Notes: a model not told the origin generated them from the letters alone. Positions 18,826 to 27,664 are shown, numbered from the stretch's first letter. The stretch: 64,000 nucleotides of DNA from Jeotgalibaca dankookensis (GCF_002005405.1 NZ_CP019728.1:1116001-1180000), one strand, 5' to 3'. Numbers and translations are program-made.

Positions 18826-20733
18826 TTATTTTTTATTTAATCCGTAAATTCTTTTGGGACGTAAATAAACGGTTCCCAGGGCCGGTACAGTTAACTCAAC
18901 CGTGTAATCAAATTGCTTAAATGGTTCTTCTTGCGTTTTCATATCTGGCAGGCCATGTGTCCAAGTTCCACCAAACGCTTTCATTTCTGTATTTAATAAT
19001 TCTTCGTAAGTTCCTCGGTAAGGAACACCTACTTTGAAGTTTCGACGCTCTACGGGTGTAAAGTTTGTGACAATCACTAAAAAGTCCCGTTCCTTATCTG
19101 ATTTTCTAATAAACGAGAGCACAGACTCCACATTATTATCCGCATCGATTAATTCTATTCCAGCATAGGAATCATCTATTTCGTAAAGGGCTTTTTGATC
19201 TTTGTATAAGTGGTTTAAATGTTTTATAAACTGTTGATATTCAGAATTAAATGGTTGATCCATAATGCCCCACTCTAATTCTTCATAAAAACGCCACTCT
19301 AAAAACTGTCCAATTTCGTAACCCATAAAGTTTAATTTTTTACCAGGATGCGCAAATTGATAAGCTTGCAAGGTCCGCAAAGCTGCAAATTGATTGTAGC
19401 GGTCGCCAGGCATTTTTCCTAATAAGGAGTTTTTACCGTGAACAACTTCATCATGTGAAAATGGCAACAAGAAATGTTCATTGAACGCATACATAAATGA
19501 GAAGGTAATTAAGTGGTAATTGTCTTTACGTAAAAGCGGATCCATTTCAAAAAATCTTAATGTATCATTCATCCAGCCCATATTCCATTTATAGGTAAAA
19601 CCGAGGCCTCCTGAAGTTACTGGTTCTGTAACATCCTTCCATGAGGTGCTCTCCTCAGCAATCATCAGCATATTTGGATCTTGTGCTAATAGAACTGAAT
19701 TCATTTTCTGTAAAAATGCAACACCTTCGCGGTTATGGTTACTACCATCTTCATTTGGCGTCCAAGGTCCTTCATCATAATCAAGGTAGATCATATTTGA
19801 AACAGCATCTACTCGAATACCGTCTACATGAAACTCTTTCATCCAATACATTGCATTCGATATTAGGAAGCTATGAACCTGCTTCTTACCTAAATCAAAA
19901 TTATTGGTTCCCCACCGATTGTTAATTGCGCGATTCGGATCTTGATATTCATAAGTAGGCGTCCCATCGTAATACGGTAATGCGTAATCATTTTTACAAA
20001 AATGACCTGGTACCCAATCCAAGATAATTCCTATATTATTTTTATGTGCTTTCTCAACAAAATCACGGAATTCTAAAATATTGCCAAAACGAGCGGCAAC
20101 TGCAAAATAACCTGAAATTTGATACCCCCATGAAGCTTCTAGAGGGTGTTCCATAACGGGCATAATTTCAATATGTGTATAGCCCATTTCCTTTACGTAT
20201 GGAATTAACGTTTCGGCTAATTCATCAAATGAATAAGGAGTGCCATCTGCATGTTTTCGCCAAGAAGCAACATGGACTTCATAAATGTTAAGCGGTTTTT
20301 TATTAGAGGTTTTACGCTTCTTGTTCGCAAGCCAAGCGCCATCTGTCCACTTCTTATCTGGTAAATCTTGAATAATTGAAGCGTCTTTGGGAGGCACTTC
20401 ATAAGCGAATGCGTAAGGATCAATCTTGTATTTTTTAATACCATCAGGGGACTCTATTAAATATTTGTAACACTGGTGTTCCTCTGCTTCCGGGGTAAAA
20501 ACTGACCAAGTTCCTGTTGTTCCCACCATTTCCATAGGTACTGGGTTCCAGTCAGAAAAATCGCCTACCAAGGCAACCGATTTTGCATTTGGAGCCCAAA
20601 CAGTGAAACGCCAACCATCTTGGCTGTTTTCATAACTGCGTTTACTTCCCATAGTACGATAACTTTCAAAAAGTTCACCATTATTAAATAAATACAGTTC
20701 TTTTTCAATATCTTCATATATTGATGTCTTCAT
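18826..20733 (-). CDS. glgB: 1,4-alpha-glucan branching enzyme
   Basis: Introduces alpha-1,6 branches into glycogen. The protein has an N-terminal CBM48 domain (GWRFTVWAPNAKSVALVGDF, near residue 40), the GH13 barrel with the nucleophile in DGIRVDAVSNMIY, the acid/base glutamate in IAEESTSW and the transition-state region FSHDEVVHGK, then a C-terminal beta domain. I choose the ATG at 20733, 10 bases after AGGAGG; a TTG directly before it is possible. It is the first gene of the glycogen operon. I find no obvious cre in the 185 bases upstream. Confidence 0.95.
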   Translation of the reverse strand: MKTSIYEDIEKELYLFNNGELFESYRTMGSKRSYENSQDGWRFTVWAPNAKSVALVGDFSDWNPVPMEMVGTTGTWSVFTPEAEEHQCYKYLIESPDGIKKYKIDPYAFAYEVPPKDASIIQDLPDKKWTDGAWLANKKRKTSNKKPLNIYEVHVASWRKHADGTPYSFDELAETLIPYVKEMGYTHIEIMPVMEHPLEASWGYQISGYFAVAARFGNILEFRDFVEKAHKNNIGIILDWVPGHFCKNDYALPYYDGTPTYEYQDPNRAINNRWGTNNFDLGKKQVHSFLISNAMYWMKEFHVDGIRVDAVSNMIYLDYDEGPWTPNEDGSNHNREGVAFLQKMNSVLLAQDPNMLMIAEESTSWKDVTEPVTSGGLGFTYKWNMGWMNDTLRFFEMDPLLRKDNYHLITFSFMYAFNEHFLLPFSHDEVVHGKNSLLGKMPGDRYNQFAALRTLQAYQFAHPGKKLNFMGYEIGQFLEWRFYEELEWGIMDQPFNSEYQQFIKHLNHLYKDQKALYEIDDSYAGIELIDADNNVESVLSFIRKSDKERDFLVIVTNFTPVERRNFKVGVPYRGTYEELLNTEMKAFGGTWTHGLPDMKTQEEPFKQFDYTVELTVPALGTVYLRPKRIYGLNKK

Positions 20734-20861
20734 CAACTATCATCCTCCTCTACCTCACACATACCCTTAACAACTTATTAGATTAAAATTTAATGAAGTA
20801 ACTCTCATTACCATAATAACATGTTAGACATTTTCACGCCATTTTAAGCATGTCAATATCA

Positions 20862-20908
20862 AAATATTTATAAAGTATTTTTTTCAAAAAAATACTTTAT
20901 AAATATTT
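20862..20908. repeat. Perfect AT-rich palindrome (23-base arms, 1-base centre)
   Basis: Bases 20862-20884 and 20886-20908 are exact reverse complements around a single C at 20885. Each arm has only one G or C, so it is a weak stem in RNA but would extrude easily in DNA. It lies 10 bases after the stop of the minus-strand hydrolase gene, so it may act as its terminator (T-run in the stem), and about 130 bases before the glgB start. Confidence 0.75.
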
Positions 20909-20918
20909 AATAAACAAT

Positions 20919-22202
20919 TTAAATGAATACGTCTCTTAATATTTTCCCGTCAGTTTTATGATTAAATGAAAGGCCAATTGCGTGCAGTAGTGTTGGTGCT
21001 TCATCTAAGAGACTTGCTTGTCTTATTCGAGCTTGTTCATTGATACCTGGGCCAGACAAGAGCAACATCGTTGTATAATTTCTTTTTTCAGGATGAAACC
21101 CGTGATTGGCTTTTAACAACGTTCTTCCTGCTACGTTCTTTGCAGTTGTCTCCATAAAAGGATAGCTGAGTTCATCACTAAAATAATATCCCTTTTTCGC
21201 TTCCAACATAAACAAAGCCGAGGTATTCGCTTCTTTAACTTGGTTACTATCTCTTGTAAATATATGCTTAATACGTGGGTAGATCCCTTTTAGTGCTTCT
21301 AAAATTTCACTCTCTGTTATCGCGTTATCTTGACGATAGATATATGCAGCACCACCTGCTGATTTGACAATAACCTTCCAATCGCAAATACGCTGCTTTC
21401 GATTTACCGTTATCCAGCCCTTCTCAACGAAAAGATGATTCGGTCGAATGACCGTATGCGTATCAATTTGATAATGATCACCCAGAATAGCTAAAACAGT
21501 GTCTTCCCTAATCCCCATCTTTTCCACAGCTTCAAGAATGTCACCTAAGTGCTGATCCATTCGAATAATGGCGGCTCTTGCTTGGTTACTTGAAATGCCA
21601 TTTGCATGTCGCATGGCATCTAAATCAACCAGATGAATTGCCATTAAATCTGGCTTTTTATTTAAAATAGTATCGACGGCTACTGCTGTTACAAAGTTAT
21701 CTAGCTCCGGTTGTTCGATTCCTTTCCGGAGATGTTTAAATTTCTTATCCATTTCTAGCGCATATGACAGCGTTGATGCGTATCCAGAAACCATGATTTG
21801 GTTTTGCCAAGGTCGATTAGGAAAAATTTCTGCTAAGTTATAATCAATAACCTTACTCCTTCCAGTCACAGGCCAGAGTAAGGTACAAATTTTATAATCA
21901 GACTGTTTGGCAATATCAAATATAGTAGGTGTTCGAATTGAATTTGCATACCAGAACCAGTCGGGATTCACTCGATTAGGTTGGAATTGTGTATTATTTA
22001 CGATTCCGTGTTTTTGGGGATGCATACCTGTAACAATTGATGTATGAGCAACATATGTTAACGAAGGATATACTGTTCTTATTCCCGTAACTTGTGCACT
22101 CTGATTGAGTATTTTTTTAAAATGAGGTAACGTCGCCGCAAACTCTAAATCAGAATCACCAAATGCATCTAAAGATATGATATACAGTCTATTCTTTTTC
22201 AC
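20919..22202 (-). CDS. Alkaline-phosphatase-superfamily phosphodiesterase/nucleotide pyrophosphatase
   Basis: A 427-residue member of PF01663. The metal site is visible as SLDAFGD (first aspartate), the nucleophile threonine in YPSLTYVAHTSIVTGMHP, LVDLDAMRHANG, LGDHYQIDTHT and a late histidine in KANHGFHPEKRN. No clear signal peptide or membrane anchor is seen, so it may be cytosolic. The substrate is uncertain: a phosphodiester, nucleotide or phosphonate. The start is a GTG after GGAGGGG. It follows the DUF4349 lipoprotein gene by 15 bases, probably in one transcript. Confidence 0.82.
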   Translation of the reverse strand: MKKNRLYIISLDAFGDSDLEFAATLPHFKKILNQSAQVTGIRTVYPSLTYVAHTSIVTGMHPQKHGIVNNTQFQPNRVNPDWFWYANSIRTPTIFDIAKQSDYKICTLLWPVTGRSKVIDYNLAEIFPNRPWQNQIMVSGYASTLSYALEMDKKFKHLRKGIEQPELDNFVTAVAVDTILNKKPDLMAIHLVDLDAMRHANGISSNQARAAIIRMDQHLGDILEAVEKMGIREDTVLAILGDHYQIDTHTVIRPNHLFVEKGWITVNRKQRICDWKVIVKSAGGAAYIYRQDNAITESEILEALKGIYPRIKHIFTRDSNQVKEANTSALFMLEAKKGYYFSDELSYPFMETTAKNVAGRTLLKANHGFHPEKRNYTTMLLLSGPGINEQARIRQASLLDEAPTLLHAIGLSFNHKTDGKILRDVFI

Positions 22203-22217
22203 AGCTGCCCCTCCGTC

Positions 22218-23093
22218 TTATCTCTTTTTCTTTGCAATGAAACGTTTGTAAAGAACAATAAAAAGAGTAATTAAAAAGCCAAGAATAAGAATATAAGGTA
22301 AGGCGTAAATCAACCAAACAGCGACATCTTGCATCCAATAATAGAAACTGTACAAGGAGTCTAATAGAGCATGTTTAACACGTTGCCAAAATGAAACTGC
22401 CTGACCCGGGTTTTGAGAGAGACGTTGCTTTTCTGAAAGTTGGACATAGACTTGCGTATAATCGATTAAATCATCGATGTTATCAAGTTGTGATTGTAAA
22501 ATTTCCCTTTCTGCAATTGTTTCACTCAAGTTATCTTCTATTAATAGAAGTTGCTCCACAGTTTCAGCATCTTCCAATAACTCTTGCAAACGAACCTCTT
22601 TTTGATTCAAAACGCTTATTCTAGCTTCTATATCTCGGTAATTCTTAGTAGCATCTTCAGCCCCAATCTGTTGACTCGTTTTTACTGCGTTCATACCAGA
22701 TAAAGCATCTAAAAAGGCATTTAAATTTTCAGTTGGAACCCGTAAAGTATAGTGGACCTGACGTAGAGGCACACGATTGTTAAAGGTTTCGTTTTGTAAC
22801 CCATTGTTAGATTCGGTAGAGTATTCAATGTAGGCTTGGAAGTCTGCAATTTTTTCTAACAGATATTTTTGCGAATCTTCATAAGCAAGTGTTTCATAAT
22901 CTAGGTAAACTGTCTTAATAACTTTTTCGCCTATTAAACCTAGGTCAGTTTCTTCTCTCATATCCCCTTGCTCATTTAGAGTCATTTCATTTACTTCAGC
23001 CAAACCTTCCGTTGAGTTCACAGTATCTTCTTGTAGGTTTGACGAACACCCTGCAAGTAATAATATAAAAAATAATAATAATTTCTTCTTCAT
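22218..23093 (-). CDS. DUF4349 lipoprotein with C-terminal membrane helix
   Basis: A 291-residue envelope protein. A lipoprotein signal ends in LLLAGC (lipobox, Cys at about residue 16); an acidic linker follows, then a DUF4349-type domain with a long coiled coil (about residues 150-215, ISVLNQKEVRLQELLEDAE), and a C-terminal membrane helix with lysine-rich tail. It is thus held at both ends to the outer face of the membrane. Function is unknown. It has its own likely promoter on the minus strand (TTTCAA, 17 bases, TGATAAAAT) downstream of the small-RNA terminator, so it need not depend on that RNA. Confidence 0.8.
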   Translation of the reverse strand: MKKKLLLFFILLLAGCSSNLQEDTVNSTEGLAEVNEMTLNEQGDMREETDLGLIGEKVIKTVYLDYETLAYEDSQKYLLEKIADFQAYIEYSTESNNGLQNETFNNRVPLRQVHYTLRVPTENLNAFLDALSGMNAVKTSQQIGAEDATKNYRDIEARISVLNQKEVRLQELLEDAETVEQLLLIEDNLSETIAEREILQSQLDNIDDLIDYTQVYVQLSEKQRLSQNPGQAVSFWQRVKHALLDSLYSFYYWMQDVAVWLIYALPYILILGFLITLFIVLYKRFIAKKKR

Positions 23094-23171
23094 TTGTACC
23101 CCTCCTTATACAATCGCTTAGCCCTATTTTATCAGTCTTTCGCTATATTTGAAAGGGCTTACTTTTTATAA

Positions 23172-23356
23172 CAAACAAAATAGAAAGAGCTGTACTCCCG
23201 AAGGAATACAGCTCTTTCTGCGGCATGATTTCTCATGGATAAAACCTCGTTCACACCGAGTTTTTATCAAACATCCACTTACCGTGGTTGTGTTAAACAC
23301 GTATGTCCCGCCTTAACTGCAATCACAAAAGGATTGCAAGTCGCCTCGTCGCATGT
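23172..23356 (-). ncRNA. Candidate stand-alone structured small RNA, family unassigned
   Basis: The 304-base gap between two same-strand genes has the parts of a small RNA gene: a promoter directly upstream, about 185 transcribed bases, and a strong terminator hairpin (arms 23182-23194 and 23207-23219) followed by a T-rich run. Between them several local stems can be drawn on the minus strand: TGCAATC with GATTGCA; GTGTT with AACAC and CCAC with GTGG nested inside ACAT with ATGT; CTCG with CGAG extended by GATAAAA and TTTTATC; and TGC/GGC closing with GCC/GCA. I do not recognise 6S, SRP, tmRNA, RNase P, T-box or a named riboswitch. Alternative: a leader of the DUF4349 gene. Confidence 0.6.
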
Positions 23357-23361
23357 ATAAA

Positions 23362-23390
23362 AGAATAACATGCTTATAAACATTTAGCAA
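23362..23390 (-). promoter_or_regulatory. Promoter of the candidate small RNA
   Basis: Minus strand TTGCTA (23385-23390), a 17-base spacer and TATTCT (23362-23367) preceded by TGT, an extended -10. It lies immediately after the stop codon of the glyoxalase-family gene. Confidence 0.65.
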
Positions 23391-23397
23391 GCTTTAT

Positions 23398-23772
23398 TTA
23401 GCGATCTTGAACAACTTCTATTTTATAGCCATCTGGATCAATTACAAAGTAATAGCGAAATTCTGAGTTCGGTAGTCCTTTTAAATCGGTTACTTCAAGA
23501 TTTGCAGCTTTATGTTTTTCATGCATTTGCGGAACATCAGAAACTGCAATGGCGATATGGCCATAACCGTCTCCAAGATTGTATCCAGGATGATCATAAT
23601 TGTAAGTTAACTCTAGTTGGTAATCGTCTCCTGGTAAGGATAAGTATACGAGGGTAAATTTATTATCAGGAAAATCTTTTCTATTAACCTCTTCAAAATT
23701 GAATGCTTCTTTGTAAAACGTTAATGACTTCTCTAAATCTTTAACGCGTACACAAGTATGAACCATTTTCAT
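23398..23772 (-). CDS. gloA: Glyoxalase I-like VOC-family protein (lactoylglutathione lyase)
   Basis: A 124-residue protein of the vicinal-oxygen-chelate fold in two beta-alpha-beta-beta-beta units. Candidate metal ligands sit where GloA has them: His5 in MVHTCVRV, the glutamate in YQLELTYN, the histidine in YGHIAIAVSD and the glutamate in DGYKIEVV. GloA detoxifies methylglyoxal as its thiol adduct. The FYKEAFNFEEV and GDGYGHIA motifs favour GloA over other VOC enzymes. There is no terminator between it and the small-RNA promoter. Confidence 0.85.
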   Translation of the reverse strand: MKMVHTCVRVKDLEKSLTFYKEAFNFEEVNRKDFPDNKFTLVYLSLPGDDYQLELTYNYDHPGYNLGDGYGHIAIAVSDVPQMHEKHKAANLEVTDLKGLPNSEFRYYFVIDPDGYKIEVVQDR

Positions 23773-23917
23773 AAATCCTTCACTCCTTCTATCTTTGTAA
23801 TACTATGGTATCATCTTTTAGAGGAGATGTCTTACAATACGCAACTAAAAAATAGCTTGTGATAAATTTGAAACTAGATTATGCTAGTCATATTGGATTA
23901 AAAAAAGGAGTAATAAA

Positions 23918-24673
23918 ATGAAAAAATGTTTCTATTGTCAAAGCACCATTCCCGCCGATGCAGCCACTTGTCCGATGTGTGGACTTGATTTAACTGAAGT
24001 GGAGACGAGTGAAAATCGTACCCAAAAAGTTTCTCGAAAAGAGAAGCATCAATTTAGTTTTAAAAAAATTATGGCGCCTTTCTTAAGTTATGTCAGGTAC
24101 ATGGCAGCTCATGTCCGTACGCCTTTTAAAACTTCTTATCCCAATGAAGTTTACTCTTTACACGGGTACATAACAGTTTTACTATCAGCTCTGTTTTCAG
24201 CTGGGATTGTAACGCGAGTAGTAGCCGCTCTTGATCAAACTTATCAATTCTTCATATCAATCTCAATTTTACCCGCTTTAGTCGTCAATTTTAATGGGTT
24301 TGAATGGTTTTTAAAACTAAGTATTTTCTTCTTTTTTAATATTATTGTCTTAACTGGACTCTCTTACTTGTTCAAAAGTAAAGACAAAGCGCAAACCGCT
24401 ACCTTTAACCATTGGCTTGCATACTTTACTAGTATTAATACGCTTTACCACGTTTTACTCATTGTTTTCTTTATCGTAGCGATGATTGTGCCTATTGGGT
24501 TAGGGGTGCCCGCTCTTCTATTTGTTTGCCTTTATCACCTCTCCTATATAATTAGTTACATTTTTACTTTAGAAAATGAAAAAACAAGTAAAAAATTCTA
24601 TCAAGCATTGATTAGCTTGAGTGTTTATTATATAGTCATGGCTCTTATGGGATATTTATTAATCAGAATTTAA
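23918..24673 (+). CDS. Zinc-ribbon multi-pass membrane protein of unknown function
   Basis: A 251-residue protein with an N-terminal zinc ribbon (CFYC at residue 4 and CPMC at about 19), a charged linker, then about five hydrophobic segments between residues 75 and 250. The layout (cytosolic zinc finger plus membrane domain) is common among uncharacterised Firmicutes proteins. I do not recognise a specific function. AAAGGAG precedes the ATG; it is monocistronic and ends at a bidirectional terminator. Confidence 0.65.
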   Translation: MKKCFYCQSTIPADAATCPMCGLDLTEVETSENRTQKVSRKEKHQFSFKKIMAPFLSYVRYMAAHVRTPFKTSYPNEVYSLHGYITVLLSALFSAGIVTRVVAALDQTYQFFISISILPALVVNFNGFEWFLKLSIFFFFNIIVLTGLSYLFKSKDKAQTATFNHWLAYFTSINTLYHVLLIVFFIVAMIVPIGLGVPALLFVCLYHLSYIISYIFTLENEKTSKKFYQALISLSVYYIVMALMGYLLIRI

Positions 24674-24714
24674 AACTAAAGAAGAAGCGATTTTTTTCGC
24701 TTCTTCTTTAGTTT
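24673..24714. terminator. Bidirectional terminator between the zinc-ribbon gene and cdd
   Basis: Perfect 18-base arms (24673-24690 and 24697-24714) around a T6 loop, between convergent genes whose stops both touch it. Confidence 0.9.
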
Positions 24715-25126
24715 AATTATTTAAGGAGTCAAATGCATAAGGCACTAATTCATCGATTGTAACGCGCTTAATCTCATCTTTTCCATTCGTTAAAAATACC
24801 GGTGTGTCAGCGTCGCATAATTCCACCATTACCTGGCGACAAATACTACAAGGTGTAATATAACCTTCCATATTAGCAGACACAGCAATTGCAGCCACAT
24901 CTTCTTTCCCGTATCCTTTTGTTACGCCTGTAAAGAGTGCCGTCCGTTCAGCACAATTTGTCGCACCAAAAGAAACATTCTCAATATTTACCCCTGTAAT
25001 AACATCCCCATTTTTATAGAGGATAGCTGCCCCCACTGGAAAATGTGAATAAGGAACGTAGGCCTTTGTCTTAATATTTTTTGCATCTGAAACGAGTGCA
25101 TTGATTTGTTCTTCTTTTAAATCCAT
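24713..25126 (-). CDS. cdd: Cytidine deaminase
   Basis: Deaminates cytidine and deoxycytidine to the uridine forms in pyrimidine salvage. The small tetrameric type with three cysteine zinc ligands is visible: CAERTALF (Cys and catalytic Glu) and the CSIC pair in PCSICRQVM. The 137-residue length fits the B. subtilis type. GGAGGC precedes the ATG. It is monocistronic. Confidence 0.95.
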   Translation of the reverse strand: MDLKEEQINALVSDAKNIKTKAYVPYSHFPVGAAILYKNGDVITGVNIENVSFGATNCAERTALFTGVTKGYGKEDVAAIAVSANMEGYITPCSICRQVMVELCDADTPVFLTNGKDEIKRVTIDELVPYAFDSLNN

Positions 25127-25255
25127 TTTTTTGCCTCCTTATGAAACGATTTACCTTATTATACCTTAATTTTTTTATTTTTTGTTTTTTTAACTTTCAC
25201 TTACTTATTTATATGGTATGCTCTTTACGGACTATTTTGAAAAGGAGGTTACCAT

Positions 25256-26170
25256 ATGTTTCAAATTCTCTTGCAACAAATGTTAACCATGCTAACGCTC
25301 GCCATATTCGGTTTTGCACTTATAAAAAGTAAAACACTTGATAGTGAAGGTACGAGGCAAATCTCGACTATTTTAACCATGTACGTTATGCCAGCCGCAA
25401 TGATCGCTTCATTTCATACTGACTTTGACTTGTCCCGTTTAAAACTATTTGGTTGGGCTGCTATTGCAGCATTTTTAACGGTCCTCAGCCGAATTTTCTT
25501 AAACTATTTTATTTTTGATAAAAATGATCGAATCGCTAAATACAGTGTTACTTTTCCAAACTCAGGTTTCTTTGGAATTCCTATTGTAACGGCTTTAATT
25601 GGAATAGAGGGCGTTTTTTTCATGACTGCCTTTATTATGGTCACAAATGTCATGCAGTGGACTTATGGACAAACGCTTATTTCTGGAAATCGACATTCTA
25701 TGAGTATTAAAAAGTTATTTCTAAATCCTGCCATGATTGGTGCCACAATTGGTTTGTTTCTATTTATTACCCAAATTGCTCTTCCACCTTTTATTTGGAA
25801 AGCTGTTGATAGCATAGCGGCTTTGAATACGTCACTCGCGATGATTGTTATCGGTAGTTATTTGGCGAACAGTAACTTCAAAGAAATTTTTACAAGTAGA
25901 CCCGCTTATAAAGCAGCAACTATGCGGCTACTCATTACACCGCTCTTGGCGTTTATCATTATTAAATTGTTACCCATTAATAATGCAGAAGTCGAACTCG
26001 TCTTAACAATTGCTTCAGTAGCACCTGCTGCAGCAAATACTGCTATTTTAGGTCGTCTATTCGGTGGTGATTATAAATACGGGGCACGTATTGTCGTTTT
26101 AACTTCCCTTATATCCATCCTAACCATTCCTTTTATGATTCAATTTGCGCAATTTATATACGCACTCTAA
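25256..26170 (+). CDS. AEC-family permease (auxin efflux carrier/malate permease type)
   Basis: A 304-residue integral membrane protein with about ten hydrophobic segments arranged in two five-helix halves. The blocks MYVMPAAMIASF and FPNSGFFGIPIVTALIG, and the second-half block SVAPAAANTAILGRLFGGD, are the conserved regions of PF03547. Bacterial members transport malate or related organic acids, or are uncharacterised. The substrate cannot be decided here. AAAGGAGG precedes the ATG and a bidirectional terminator follows. Confidence 0.85.
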   Translation: MFQILLQQMLTMLTLAIFGFALIKSKTLDSEGTRQISTILTMYVMPAAMIASFHTDFDLSRLKLFGWAAIAAFLTVLSRIFLNYFIFDKNDRIAKYSVTFPNSGFFGIPIVTALIGIEGVFFMTAFIMVTNVMQWTYGQTLISGNRHSMSIKKLFLNPAMIGATIGLFLFITQIALPPFIWKAVDSIAALNTSLAMIVIGSYLANSNFKEIFTSRPAYKAATMRLLITPLLAFIIIKLLPINNAEVELVLTIASVAPAAANTAILGRLFGGDYKYGARIVVLTSLISILTIPFMIQFAQFIYAL

Positions 26171-26177
26171 TCACAAT

Positions 26178-26212
26178 AAAAAACAGTTCCCATTAGTGGG
26201 AACTGTTTTTTT
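26178..26212. terminator. Bidirectional terminator between the AEC permease and DUF1002 genes
   Basis: AACAGTTCCCA and TGGGAACTGTT pair around a TTAG loop, flanked by A- and T-runs. Confidence 0.9.
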
Positions 26213-27185
26213 AGTTGAATAAATTACGTATGGATTGCCATACTTCCTTAAAGAATGTTCCAATCCGATCAATGATGCGGCTCTCTTCTGCTTGATCGAT
26301 TAAACCTGACACTCTATTTTTAACCTCTTCTGACAAATCTTTCAGTTGTTCCTTCACTTGGGCGGAATCAATGGCAGAGGTACTTTGATATTTTTCAAAT
26401 AAATCTAATAACCGTTGAAATTGCTCTTGGGTCACATAATCTTCTAATTGATTGTTGGCAAGGGCATCGTTAATAATACGCTCAATGTCTTCACGGGTTG
26501 CTAAATTGCCAACTTGATCCTTTAAGTCAGCAAGCTCTTGCTTAATTTCAATAATCGCCTGATTCAGTCGATCTGTTTCAAATCCTTCTTGATCTTGATT
26601 TTCTTGCGCAATGGCATTGGTTGTCTCAAGTTCTTCTTGGGCAACTTCCATTCGATCCTGCTCTAATCCTTCACCATTGACATCAAACGCTTTATAGATA
26701 CCGGTTAAGGCACTTTCACCTGTTACTCGGCTAACACTCGCAACTAATATTTGTGCGTCAGAAACCCCAGCTGTAATCGCAGCATTTGTATACTGTTCTT
26801 CAGTGATTTCTGTAATATTTTCGGGAGTTTTAATTAAAACTTCAACACCGGTACCACTATTTTTCTTTTGAACCAGAACTGAAGAGATCATAACGGATGT
26901 ATCCGCCGCTCCTTCATTCAAATAATTAGCCAAATCTTCTCCCGTCACGGGCATGCTATTAGCATTATTTATTTCTTCAATATCTAACAGCTTTATCGTG
27001 TTATCTATTTGCGATTCGGAAAGACCTCCACCATAAACGAATGTTGGTTTTCCCCATTTTTCATCGATAACCGTTGTATCAATCCTCTTCTCACTCGCCT
27101 GTACATTTTTTGTTGATAAATTGATACCAGCAGTTAGCATTAATAAACTCATCATAGTCAATAATACTTTCCTAATTTTTAGCAT
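26211..27185 (-). CDS. Secreted DUF1002 protein
   Basis: A 324-residue protein with a Sec signal peptide (basic MLKIRK, hydrophobic core, likely cut after VQASEK near residue 32). The mature part begins with the DUF1002 region (GGGLSESQIDNTIKLLDI, PVTGEDLANYL, QKKNSGTGVEVLI) and ends in a long, acidic, probably coiled-coil segment (about residues 205-324). DUF1002 proteins are common surface or secreted proteins of Firmicutes without an assigned function. It is probably monocistronic. Confidence 0.82.
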   Translation of the reverse strand: MLKIRKVLLTMMSLLMLTAGINLSTKNVQASEKRIDTTVIDEKWGKPTFVYGGGLSESQIDNTIKLLDIEEINNANSMPVTGEDLANYLNEGAADTSVMISSVLVQKKNSGTGVEVLIKTPENITEITEEQYTNAAITAGVSDAQILVASVSRVTGESALTGIYKAFDVNGEGLEQDRMEVAQEELETTNAIAQENQDQEGFETDRLNQAIIEIKQELADLKDQVGNLATREDIERIINDALANNQLEDYVTQEQFQRLLDLFEKYQSTSAIDSAQVKEQLKDLSEEVKNRVSGLIDQAEESRIIDRIGTFFKEVWQSIRNLFN

Positions 27186-27253
27186 CCATCTAACCTCCTA
27201 TTTATTCAGTATAAAGCTACAGGATAAATTTTTCCATCCACCCTGAGACCGAT

Positions 27254-27664
27254 TTAATTTTTTTCTACCGCCCGCCAAACAATACGAGCTAGTTCTAAGT
27301 CTACCATACTATGAATAATCGTTCCCAGTCCAACCAAGCCCATTACTGAAAAAAGTAAACCTTGATCGTAATAATTTGCGGATAAGTTACCGGCAAAATA
27401 AGCAAATATAACATGGCTCATGGCTCGTAAACTAATGACAATGGGAAATCCGCCAAGTAAAAAACCAAATGCCGTTCCAATTGCGACTGCAATTGCAACA
27501 GTAGGCGAAATAAACATGGCAATGAAAGTGGCAACATGGCTAGCCAAAGTAAAAGAAGCTGGCTCTAGAATAATTTTTAATGGTGATACCATAGGGATTA
27601 AAATCCCAATTGCTATTAACAATGCTGCGATTGTTAGGGTACGTGTTCTCGTTTTCGTTTTCAA
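27254..27664 (-). CDS. niaX: Niacin ECF transporter S component NiaX, apparently internally deleted
   Basis: The N-terminal half (LTIAALLIAIGILIPMVSPL, ASFTLASHVATFIAMFISP, GFLLGGFPIVISLRAMSHVI) and the last 35 residues (SVMGLVGLGTIIHSMVDL) match NiaX, the vitamin B3 S-component. NiaX proteins are usually about 180-190 residues with six helices; here only 136 residues and about four helices remain, with the gap after HVIFAYFAGNL. The frame is intact, so this is an in-frame loss. There is also no ATG: the start is a TTG 12 bases after AGGAG, or an ATT 6 bases after it. It lies downstream of a NiaR operator. Comparison is from memory of the family. Confidence 0.72.
   Translation of the reverse strand: MKTKTRTRTLTIAALLIAIGILIPMVSPLKIILEPASFTLASHVATFIAMFISPTVAIAVAIGTAFGFLLGGFPIVISLRAMSHVIFAYFAGNLSANYYDQGLLFSVMGLVGLGTIIHSMVDLELARIVWRAVEKN

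Noticed and set aside
23172-23356. 6S RNA, SRP RNA, T-box or known riboswitch for the structured region
   Set aside because: No SRP GGAAG-type loop, no T-box TGG motif, no riboswitch core I know. The local stems do not form an obvious single long 6S-type rod. I left the family open.
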